A DNA stretch of 38,554 nucleotides from Bacilli bacterium. GTDB lineage: Bacteria; Bacillota_I; Bacilli_A; RF39; UBA660. This document shows positions 33,060 through 38,554 of this stretch, in pieces. The notes beneath the pieces are model-generated. The model was not told the DNA's origin. It was given only the letters and a program-made list of their open reading frames with translations, and did not search any database. Numbering within the stretch: the first letter of the stretch is position 1; each line of letters begins with the position of its first letter. The translations under genes were made by a program, and so were the position numbers. The stretch covers positions 1-38,554 of the forward strand of contig JAFXOW010000013.1 of the NCBI GenBank assembly GCA_017528315.1, given 5' to 3'.

Positions 33060-34049
33060 ATGAATTTAATAGTTACGAATAGATATAAAGATTTAATTTA
33101 TAATACTAATATTGAAGTTTTAAAAGAACTAAATGGTGTTTTTAAAGTAAGTCAAATTGCTAATAGTTTTCAAGGAGTTTTTTATAAAAAGATAATAATA
33201 GATGGAACAGCATTAGAGAACTTTCCAAAAGAAAGTGTTTTAAAAGAATTACTTGCTACATTTGATGCTGATAAGTTAATTTTGTTTTTACCTCCTGATA
33301 ATCCACCACCAAGAAAGTTTTTATCATTTTTAGTTAGTATTGGTCTTTATAATTTTACAGATAATCCAAAGGGACTTGTTGAATTAATTAAGAAAAGTAA
33401 TAATAAAGAATCGGTTGAGCAATTTTTAGAACCTGCTACAGAAGCATCTAGCAATATTGAAACGGAAAATTTATATGATAACAATGATGCTCCTGGAAGA
33501 ATAGTTGTAGGATTTAAAAGTGTAACTGAAAACAGTTTTGTAACTGAGTTAATTTATAATTTAAAAAGAACTTTAGAAGAAAAATATAAAAAGAATGTTT
33601 TAGCAATAGAAGTTGATAAAAAAGAATTTGTTTATTATAATCAAGATCATATGTATTCAGTATCTAAAGATAAATTTAATGAAGTTTTGAAAAGTAATTT
33701 AAGTTGGGATGTTGTTTTAGTGGATTTAAATGACTCTAATAATAGTAGTATTAACGATATAATTTATTTGGTTAATCCTTCTTTATTTACAACTAATAAA
33801 TTGTTATATAAACAAAGAGATGCTCTTATAAAACTTAAAGGAGAAAAAGTAGTTTTTGTAAATAGTTTATTAAATAATAATGATGTAAATGGATATGCTA
33901 AAGAAGCTGGAATTAGTGTTTATTTTAATTTGCCTCCTATAAGTGATCGTATTCACAATGATGTATTAGATGCCTTTTTAAGTAAATTAGGAATTGTAGA
34001 AGGAGAAACTAAAAATACGAAAAAAGGTCTATTTAATATATTTAAATAA
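33060..34049 (+). CDS. TadZ/CpaE-like protein without Walker A
   Basis: 329 aa from ATG 33060 (AAGGAG 9 bases upstream); a GTG at 33015 lies inside the previous gene. Residues ~1-110 look like a degenerate receiver-like domain (FYKKIIIDGTALENFP, DADKLILFLPPDNPPP), an acidic linker follows, and ~150-310 keep the strand order of a MinD/CpaE ATPase (RIVVGFKSVTENSFVTELIYNLKRTL, KNVLAIEVDKKEF, WDVVLVDLND, EKVVFVNSLLNNN). The P-loop Gly-Lys-Thr is gone: FKSVTENSFVT replaces GG.GKT. TadZ proteins mark the pole or assembly site of Tad systems and often have atypical Walker A motifs, but complete loss suggests a purely structural hub. Assignment rests on fold pattern and context. Confidence 0.65.
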   Translation: MNLIVTNRYKDLIYNTNIEVLKELNGVFKVSQIANSFQGVFYKKIIIDGTALENFPKESVLKELLATFDADKLILFLPPDNPPPRKFLSFLVSIGLYNFTDNPKGLVELIKKSNNKESVEQFLEPATEASSNIETENLYDNNDAPGRIVVGFKSVTENSFVTELIYNLKRTLEEKYKKNVLAIEVDKKEFVYYNQDHMYSVSKDKFNEVLKSNLSWDVVLVDLNDSNNSSINDIIYLVNPSLFTTNKLLYKQRDALIKLKGEKVVFVNSLLNNNDVNGYAKEAGISVYFNLPPISDRIHNDVLDAFLSKLGIVEGETKNTKKGLFNIFK

Positions 34050-34060
34050 ATAAGTATTCC

Positions 34061-34089
34061 TTGCTTTTATATAGTATTTATAGTATAAT
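34061..34089 (+). promoter_or_regulatory. Promoter of the first two-TM subunit gene
   Basis: TTGCTT (34061-34066) and TATAAT (34084-34089), 17 bp apart. The -35 sits where a spurious longer reading frame would begin, so that start is excluded. Confidence 0.7.
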
Positions 34090-34108
34090 TTACTGTGAGG
34101 GGATTAAT

Positions 34109-34426
34109 ATGTGTAGTGAAGAATTACAAGTAGTAATGAATATTGTTATACAGGTTTTAGATGTTGTTCATTTCTTTGTACCAATTGTTTTAATTATTTT
34201 TTGTACAATTGATATTTTTAAAATAATTGTTTCTAAAAAAGAAGATGAAGTTAAGAAATTAAGAAATGATGTATTTTGGAAAATCTTTTATGCAATTATG
34301 GTTTATTTAATTCCATATATAGTACCATTTGTTTTAGGGGCTGCTGATAAGATATTACCAATGGATTATGATAATAGTTGGCAAGAATGTTATAATTATG
34401 TCAAAAAGAATCCAAAAAGTTATTAA
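34109..34426 (+). CDS. Small two-TM protein 1 (VirB2/T4SS-pilin-like)
   Basis: 105 aa from ATG 34109 with GAGGGGAT upstream. Begins MCSEELQVVMNIVIQVLDVV, first hydrophobic helix FFVPIVLIIFCTIDIFKIIV, a charged loop KKEDEVKKLRNDVF, second helix FYAIMVYLIPYIVPFVLGAA, and a soluble tail with one Cys. It shares the pattern CxEE...GTID.FK....DE.K...YA...LIP with the next gene. Two helices joined by a short charged loop is the layout of VirB2/TrbC and 'T4SS pilin' subunits. A structural subunit or channel of the neighbouring Tad-like machine is inferred; the family is not certain. Confidence 0.6.
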   Translation: MCSEELQVVMNIVIQVLDVVHFFVPIVLIIFCTIDIFKIIVSKKEDEVKKLRNDVFWKIFYAIMVYLIPYIVPFVLGAADKILPMDYDNSWQECYNYVKKNPKSY

Positions 34427-34440
34427 TTTATCAAAAAGAC

Positions 34441-34469
34441 TTGATTTATTAAAAATAATTTAGTATTAT
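34441..34469 (+). promoter_or_regulatory. Promoter of the second two-TM subunit gene
   Basis: TTGATT (34441-34446) and TATTAT (34464-34469), 17 bp apart. Confidence 0.65.
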
Positions 34470-34494
34470 AAATATAGATTGGGAGGAGAAAAAT

Positions 34495-34842
34495 ATGTTT
34501 CAAATATTAAGTTTATGTACTGAGGAGATGTCAGTTCTTGTTGGTGCAGTTAAAACCATTTTTACTTTAATACAAATTGCTATTCCAGGAGTTTTAATTG
34601 TGCTTGGTACAATTGATATGTTTAAGGCTATGGCTTCAGGTGATGAAAAGAAGACTAAGGAGGTTCAAAGAACATTTATTAGACGTTTAGTTTATGCTGT
34701 AATTGCTTTCTTAATACCATTTATTATTCGTTTAGTATTTAACTTTGTTGCTCACAATATTGGAACTTCTGAAGGTCAAGCTGGACAAAATGCTTATAAT
34801 GAATTCTTTGCATGTTGGAATGGAACAGCAACTGAAAGTTAA
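34495..34842 (+). CDS. Small two-TM protein 2 (VirB2/T4SS-pilin-like)
   Basis: 115 aa, GGGAGGAG ribosome site. MFQILSLCTEEMSVLVGAVKTIF, helix IQIAIPGVLIVLGTIDMFKAMA, loop SGDEKKTKEVQRTFIRR, helix LVYAVIAFLIPFIIRLVFNFV, then a tail with a Cys (EFFACWNG). The SGDEKK loop between two helices closely resembles the T4SS pilin type of small subunit. Paralogue of the preceding gene (helix-loop-helix pattern and Cys positions match). Codon use (more GGT, GCT, CGT) hints at higher expression than gene 1. Closed by a strong terminator, which ends the Tad-like locus. Confidence 0.65.
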   Translation: MFQILSLCTEEMSVLVGAVKTIFTLIQIAIPGVLIVLGTIDMFKAMASGDEKKTKEVQRTFIRRLVYAVIAFLIPFIIRLVFNFVAHNIGTSEGQAGQNAYNEFFACWNGTATES

Positions 34843-34858
34843 TTAATTATATAATTTT

Positions 34859-34883
34859 GAAGTTAAGCAATTAACTTCTTTTT
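34859..34883 (+). terminator. Terminator at the end of the Tad-like locus
   Basis: Perfect arms GAAGTTAA and TTAACTTC, loop GCAA, T run. Confidence 0.92.
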
Positions 34884-34950
34884 ATTTAAAAGATAGATTT
34901 AAAAAGAAAAAATAAATTTAATTTACAGTAAATTAGTGTCAACTAAATAG

Positions 34951-34980
34951 AAAAAGTTGTTGAAAATACGACTTTTTTTT
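34951..34980 (+). terminator. Second terminator, overlapping the ppdK promoter
   Basis: Arms AAAAAGTTGT (34951-34960) and ACGACTTTTT (34968-34977, one G-U pair), loop TGAAAAT, then T residues. The -35 box of ppdK lies in the loop. Confidence 0.7.
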
Positions 34981-34988
34981 TATATAAT
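34960..34988 (+). promoter_or_regulatory. Promoter of ppdK
   Basis: TTGAAA (34960-34965) and TATAAT (34983-34988), 17 bp apart. Confidence 0.75.
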
Positions 34989-35011
34989 ATAATGCGTTAG
35001 GAGGATATTAT

Positions 35012-37645
35012 ATGAAGTATGTTTATTCCTTTAAAGAAGGAAACAAAGATATGCGTAATTTACTTGGAGGTAAAGGCGCAAATTTAGCTGAGATGGCTAA
35101 TCTTGGTTTACCAGTTCCTCATGGATTTACTATTACAACTGAAGCATGTACTGCTTACTATAATGATGGTAAAGAAATAAGTGAAGAAATTAGAAATCAA
35201 ATTGATGAATACTTAGCTAAATTAGAAATTGAACAAGGAAAGAAATTTGGAGATACAAGTGATCCATTACTAGTATCAGTTAGAAGTGGTGCTCGTGCAT
35301 CAATGCCTGGTATGATGGATACAATTTTAAATCTTGGACTTAATGATGAAGCTGTTGAAGGATTTGCTAAAAAGACCAATAATCCTCGATTTGCCTATGA
35401 CTCATATAGAAGATTTATTCAAATGTTTTCAGATGTAGTTATGGAAGTACCAAAGAGTTTCTTTGAAAAAATAATTGATGAAGTAAAAGAATCACGTGGT
35501 ATTAAATACGATGTTGAATTAACAGTTGAAGATTTAAAAGAATTAGTAACTAAATTTAAAGAAGTTTACAAAGAAAATATGAATGGTGAAGAATTTCCTC
35601 AAGATCCACATACTCAATTGATGGAGGCAATTAAAGCTGTATTTAGATCATGGGATAATCCAAGAGCTATTGTCTACAGAAGAATGAATGATATTCCAGG
35701 AGATTGGGGAACTGCTGTTAATGTTCAATCAATGGTATTTGGAAATATGGGAGATACATCAGGTACTGGTGTTGCATTTACTCGTAATCCATCAACTGGT
35801 GAAAAGGGTATTTTTGGTGAATATTTAATTAATGCTCAAGGAGAAGATGTTGTAGCTGGTGTTCGTACTCCTCAACCAATATCTAAACTCGCTGAAGATT
35901 TACCGGAATGTTATGCACAATTTATGGAACTTGCAAATAAACTAGAAAATCACTATCATGATATGCAAGATATGGAATTTACTATTCAAGAGGGAAAACT
36001 ATATTTCTTACAAACAAGAAATGGTAAGAGAACTGCTCCTGCTGCTATTAAAATTGCTTGTGATTTAGTTGATGAAGGAATGATTACTCCTGAAGAAGCA
36101 GTAACGAGAATTGAAGCTAAAAGTTTAGATCAATTATTACATCCAACTTTTGAACCAAATGCTCTTAAAAATGGCGAAGTAATTGGAGAAGCATTACCAG
36201 CATCTCCTGGTGCTGCAGCTGGATATGTAGTCTTTAATGCCGATGATGCTAAACGTCTTGGAATGGGCGGAAAAGGCGATAGAGTAATTCTTGTTCGTCT
36301 TGAAACAACACCTGAAGATATTGAAGGTATGATTGCCTCTCAAGGTATTTTAACGGTTCGTGGAGGAATGACAAGCCATGCAGCAGTTGTTGCTCGTGGT
36401 ATGGGAACTTGTTGTGTATCTGGATGTGGTGACATTCATATGAATGAAGAGGCTCGTGAATTTACTTTAGGTGGATATACTTTCCATGAAGGTGATTATA
36501 TTTCCCTAGATGGTACAACTGGAAAGATTTATAAAGGTGACATTGAAACAATGGATGCAACTGTATCAGGTAACTTTGGTCGTATCATGGCTTGGGCTGA
36601 TGAGTATAGAACTCTAAAAGTTAAAACTAATGCTGATAATCCAAGAGATACAAGAAAAGCTGTTGAACTAGGAGCAGAAGGAATTGGACTTTGTCGTACT
36701 GAACATATGTTCTTTGATGAGGAAAGAATTCCAGCAATTCGAAAAATGATTTTAAGTGAAACTGTAGAACAACGTGAAGAAGCTTTATCTCATTTAATTC
36801 CATTCCAAAAAGGTGACTTTAAGGCAATGTATAAAGAATTAAAAGGACTGCCAATGACTGTTCGTTATTTAGATCCACCTCTTCATGAATTCTTGCCAAA
36901 AGAAGAAGAAGATATTCGTGCTTTAGCAAAAGAAATGGGTGTATCTTATGAACATTTAATTGAAAAATGTAATGAGCTTCATGAATTTAATCCAATGATG
37001 GGACACCGTGGATGTCGTTTAGCAGTTACTTATCCTGAAATTGCTCGTATGCAAACTCGTGCTTTAATGGAAGCAGCAATTGAAGTTCATAATGAAGATG
37101 GTTATGATATTGAACCAGAGATTATGATTCCACTTGTTGGAGAAAAGAAAGAACTTAAATATGTTAAAGATATAGTAGTAGAAGAAGCTGAAAAAGTTAA
37201 GAAAGAATTAAATTCTGATATTAAATATCATATTGGAACAATGATTGAAATACCTCGTGCTGCTGTAACTGCAGATCAAATTGCGGAAGAGGCTGAATTC
37301 TTCTCATTTGGAACCAATGATTTGACTCAAATGACATTTGGATTCTCAAGAGATGATGCTGGTAAATTCTTAGATAGCTATTATAAAGCTAAGATTTATG
37401 AACAAGATCCATTTGCAAGACTTGATCAAGTAGGTGTTGGTTCACTTATTAGAATGGCTGCAGAAAAAGGAAGAGCAACTCGTCCAGAACTTGAACTTGG
37501 TATTTGTGGAGAACATGGTGGAGACCCATCTTCAATTGAATTCTGTAATGAAGTAGGATTAAACTATGTATCATGTAGTCCATTTAGAGTACCAATAGCT
37601 CGTCTTGCTGCTGCTCAAGCTGCAATTAAGGCGCATCAAAAATAG
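35012..37645 (+). CDS. ppdK: Pyruvate, phosphate dikinase
   Basis: 877 aa, the family's normal length, AGGAGG ribosome site. It interconverts PEP, AMP and PPi with pyruvate, ATP and phosphate. The nucleotide-binding domain is seen in LLGGKGANLAEMANLGLPVPHGFTITTEAC and VSVRSGARASMPGMMDTILNLG. The swivelling phosphohistidine domain has RGGMTSHAAVVARGMGTCCVSGC, with His456 as the phosphorylated residue. The PEP/pyruvate barrel has GLCRTEHMFF, GHRGCRLAVTYPEIA, GTMIEIPRAA and FSFGTNDLTQMTFGFSRDD, ending with GICGEHGGDP and the catalytic-Cys region YVSCSPFRVPIARL. In anaerobes it often replaces or complements pyruvate kinase and saves ATP through PPi. Codon use is biased towards CGT/GGT/CTT, as in highly expressed genes. 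Confidence 0.98.
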   Translation: MKYVYSFKEGNKDMRNLLGGKGANLAEMANLGLPVPHGFTITTEACTAYYNDGKEISEEIRNQIDEYLAKLEIEQGKKFGDTSDPLLVSVRSGARASMPGMMDTILNLGLNDEAVEGFAKKTNNPRFAYDSYRRFIQMFSDVVMEVPKSFFEKIIDEVKESRGIKYDVELTVEDLKELVTKFKEVYKENMNGEEFPQDPHTQLMEAIKAVFRSWDNPRAIVYRRMNDIPGDWGTAVNVQSMVFGNMGDTSGTGVAFTRNPSTGEKGIFGEYLINAQGEDVVAGVRTPQPISKLAEDLPECYAQFMELANKLENHYHDMQDMEFTIQEGKLYFLQTRNGKRTAPAAIKIACDLVDEGMITPEEAVTRIEAKSLDQLLHPTFEPNALKNGEVIGEALPASPGAAAGYVVFNADDAKRLGMGGKGDRVILVRLETTPEDIEGMIASQGILTVRGGMTSHAAVVARGMGTCCVSGCGDIHMNEEAREFTLGGYTFHEGDYISLDGTTGKIYKGDIETMDATVSGNFGRIMAWADEYRTLKVKTNADNPRDTRKAVELGAEGIGLCRTEHMFFDEERIPAIRKMILSETVEQREEALSHLIPFQKGDFKAMYKELKGLPMTVRYLDPPLHEFLPKEEEDIRALAKEMGVSYEHLIEKCNELHEFNPMMGHRGCRLAVTYPEIARMQTRALMEAAIEVHNEDGYDIEPEIMIPLVGEKKELKYVKDIVVEEAEKVKKELNSDIKYHIGTMIEIPRAAVTADQIAEEAEFFSFGTNDLTQMTFGFSRDDAGKFLDSYYKAKIYEQDPFARLDQVGVGSLIRMAAEKGRATRPELELGICGEHGGDPSSIEFCNEVGLNYVSCSPFRVPIARLAAAQAAIKAHQK

Positions 37646-37675
37646 GACGTTTAAACGTACCAAAGTAATAAAATG

Positions 37676-37701
37676 AAAAGACTAGAAATAGTCTTTTTTT
37701 T
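37676..37701 (+). terminator. Terminator of ppdK
   Basis: Arms AAAAGACTA and TAGTCTTTT, loop GAAA, T run. A palindrome (ACGTTTAAACGT, ~37647-37659) lies just before it. Confidence 0.9.
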
Positions 37702-37718
37702 GTTGTATTTAAAAGGGT

Positions 37719-37746
37719 TTGAGAAAAAATTAAGAATAGATATAAA
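37719..37746 (+). promoter_or_regulatory. Promoter of the short unit upstream of the HTH gene
   Basis: TTGAGA (37719-37724) and TATAAA (37741-37746), 16 bp apart. Confidence 0.5.
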
Positions 37747-37749
37747 AAT

Positions 37750-37771
37750 ATAAAAAAATAAGATAGGAGGT
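37750..37771 (+). repeat. 22-bp direct repeat, copy 1 (contains a ribosome site)
   Basis: Identical to 37901-37922. It is an A-rich stretch ending in the ribosome site TAGGAGGT. Copy 1 precedes the broken mini-ORF. Confidence 0.85.
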
Positions 37772-37779
37772 GTTTCTAG

Positions 37780-37887
37780 ATGGCATAGTATAGTAACAAT
37801 AAAACTCGGGTGGCTTTTCTTGTAGTCCAAATATGGAGAGCAAAAGTAAAAAAGAATAAAAAGGAGTTGGCTAGTATTAAGTACTAG
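37780..37887 (+). pseudogene. 35-codon mini-ORF interrupted at codon 3
   Basis: AGGAGG stands 9 bases before an ATG that reads Met-Ala-TAG; the same frame then stays open for 32 codons (YSNNKTRVAFLVVQIWRA, KVKKNKKELASIKY) to TAG 37885-37887. A promoter lies upstream, and the terminator overlaps the 3' end, as for several real genes here. This looks like a small basic protein gene killed by one nonsense change, or a two-codon leader ORF. The peptide is not recognised. Confidence 0.4.
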
Positions 37888-37894
37888 CTTTTTT
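37870..37894 (+). terminator. Terminator of the short unit
   Basis: Perfect arms GCTAGTA (37870-37876) and TACTAGC (37882-37888), loop TTAAG, six T residues. Confidence 0.9.
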
Positions 37895-37900
37895 AATGGA

Positions 37901-37922
37901 ATAAAAAAATAAGATAGGAGGT
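37901..37922 (+). repeat. 22-bp direct repeat, copy 2 (contains a ribosome site)
   Basis: Second copy of the 22-bp repeat, 151 bp from the first, directly before the HTH gene. Confidence 0.85.
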
Positions 37923-37928
37923 ATATTT

Positions 37929-38396
37929 ATGAAAAATTATTTTTTTAAACCTGAATTGGAGAATCTTAGTCAAGGAGCAAGACTAAAATTTGTAAGGGAG
38001 CTTAGATATATGTCTAAGCCAAATGTAGCAGAGTTTTTAGAGTTAGGAGGTGAAAAACCAACAGATAGTATTGATAAATATGAAAGAAATGCTAGAGAAC
38101 CACAACCAGAAAGATTAGAAGAATTAGCAGAATTATTTGATGTAAGTAACTATGCAATAAGAAAGTATAATTATGTAGACCCAAATGAAGTTATTTATTA
38201 CCATATGTGGGAAGAAGAACTATGTCCTTATAGTGAATATATCTTCGATAAAGATGCTATGAAAAAGACATACTACAATGAGGATATTATAAGAGGATTA
38301 GAAGAATGGGGAGAAATGAGAGAAAGAAGAATGAAAGGTGAAATATCAGATCAAGAATATATTGAATGGAAATTAAACTATAATTTATATAGCTAA
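37929..38396 (+). CDS. Xre-like helix-turn-helix protein
   Basis: 155 aa, AGGAGG within the 22-bp repeat. Residues ~15-78 form an Xre-type domain: QGARLKFVRELRYMSKPNVAEFLEL, then TDSIDKYERNAREPQPERLEELAELFDVSNYAI. The C-terminal half is acidic/aromatic (MWEEELCPYSEYIFDKDAMKKTYYNED), followed by a helical end (RERRMKGEISDQEYIEWKLNY). Codon use is A-ending-rich (GGA, AGA, GAA), unlike ppdK but like the mini-ORF before it and the 5' part of the LRR gene, which hints at a mobile or recently acquired gene. No partner toxin or integrase is visible. No terminator was seen in the 38397-38449 gap. Confidence 0.75.
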   Translation: MKNYFFKPELENLSQGARLKFVRELRYMSKPNVAEFLELGGEKPTDSIDKYERNAREPQPERLEELAELFDVSNYAIRKYNYVDPNEVIYYHMWEEELCPYSEYIFDKDAMKKTYYNEDIIRGLEEWGEMRERRMKGEISDQEYIEWKLNYNLYS

Positions 38397-38449
38397 TTCT
38401 CTTGTTCGGAAAATAGTAATATTGCGATGTAATTTTAAATCTAAAATTA

Positions 38450-38458
38450 TGGTATAAT
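38450..38458 (+). promoter_or_regulatory. Extended -10 promoter of the AraC-type gene
   Basis: TGGTATAAT, an extended -10 with perfect TATAAT; no clear -35. Confidence 0.5.
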
Positions 38459-38484
38459 ACTATATAAGAAAGTCTGGTGAAAAT

Positions 38485-38554
38485 ATGAATTGGAGTGAGT
38501 CTATAAAGGCTGCAATAGATTATATTGAGGATAATTTAACTAATGATATTACAA
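38485..38554 (+). CDS. AraC-family regulator, first 23 codons only
   Basis: Starts ATG 38485 after a weak TGGTGA site and runs off the window. The visible sequence MNWSESIKAAIDYIEDNLTN is the typical start of AraC/XylS regulators with an N-terminal DNA-binding domain ('..i..aIdYIEdNLtedI.lediA'). The C-terminal ligand-binding part, often GyrI-like in this group, lies outside the window. Confidence 0.7.
   Translation, partial: MNWSESIKAAIDYIEDNLTNDIT

Noticed and set aside
34061..34108. Upstream start of the first two-TM gene
   Set aside because: The TTG at 34061 is the -35 box of the promoter.
1..38554. CRISPR arrays, tRNA or rRNA genes, insertion sequences with terminal repeats
   Set aside because: No regular spaced repeats, cloverleaf sequences, rRNA signatures or transposase genes were recognised by eye.

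Overview
The window is about 38.5 kb of very AT-rich bacterial chromosome. Strong AGGAGG-type ribosome sites, TTGACA/TATAAT-type promoters, a T-box leader, a CIRCE heat-shock operator, GatCAB and no outer-membrane genes all point to a low-GC Firmicutes-like (monoderm) organism. TGA is a normal stop here (for example the Nudix and second cassette-A genes end in TGA), so this is not a code-4 Mycoplasma. The style fits uncultured gut Bacilli/'Mollicutes-like' lineages such as RF39, but that placement is inference from gene content.

Layout. 1-3.6 kb: 3' part of a large BspA-type leucine-rich surface protein, a TasA/camelysin-like exported protein, and a HerA-like ATPase. 3.6-13.2 kb: housekeeping block with a T-box leader plus proS, a Nudix hydrolase, a SpoIID-like protein, the GTPase YqeH, frr, a small collagen-like protein, an aquaporin, a VUT-family transporter with a basic tail, HU, a tRNA nucleotidyltransferase, an unknown exported protein and a dead ORF6N gene. 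13.2-19.9 kb: CIRCE-controlled htpG, an unknown membrane protein, gatCAB and a small Xre regulator. 20-34.9 kb: a Tad/Flp-like pilus or secretion locus. 35-38.5 kb: pyruvate phosphate dikinase, a short transcription unit with a broken mini-ORF, an Xre-like gene and the start of an AraC-type regulator.

The 20-34.9 kb locus is the notable part. Two tandem three-gene cassettes each encode a small Cys-containing type I membrane protein (A), a large secreted von Willebrand A-domain protein (B) and a single-TM extracellular protein (C). The second cassette runs straight into cpaB, the CpaF/TadA ATPase and tadB-tadC. Next come separately promoted small genes: a 59-aa Flp-like pilin candidate, two TadE-like proteins, a TadZ/CpaE-like protein that has lost its Walker A motif, and two short two-TM proteins that look like VirB2/T4SS-pilin-type subunits. 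I infer a surface pilus or adhesin machine that displays vWA proteins, possibly a split version of the TadG arrangement. No prepilin peptidase is visible in the window.

Promoters are unusually readable: most units have a -35 and -10 box exactly 17 bp apart. These settle several start codons (gatC, frr, the 34.1 kb gene). Several intrinsic terminators overlap the last codons of their genes.
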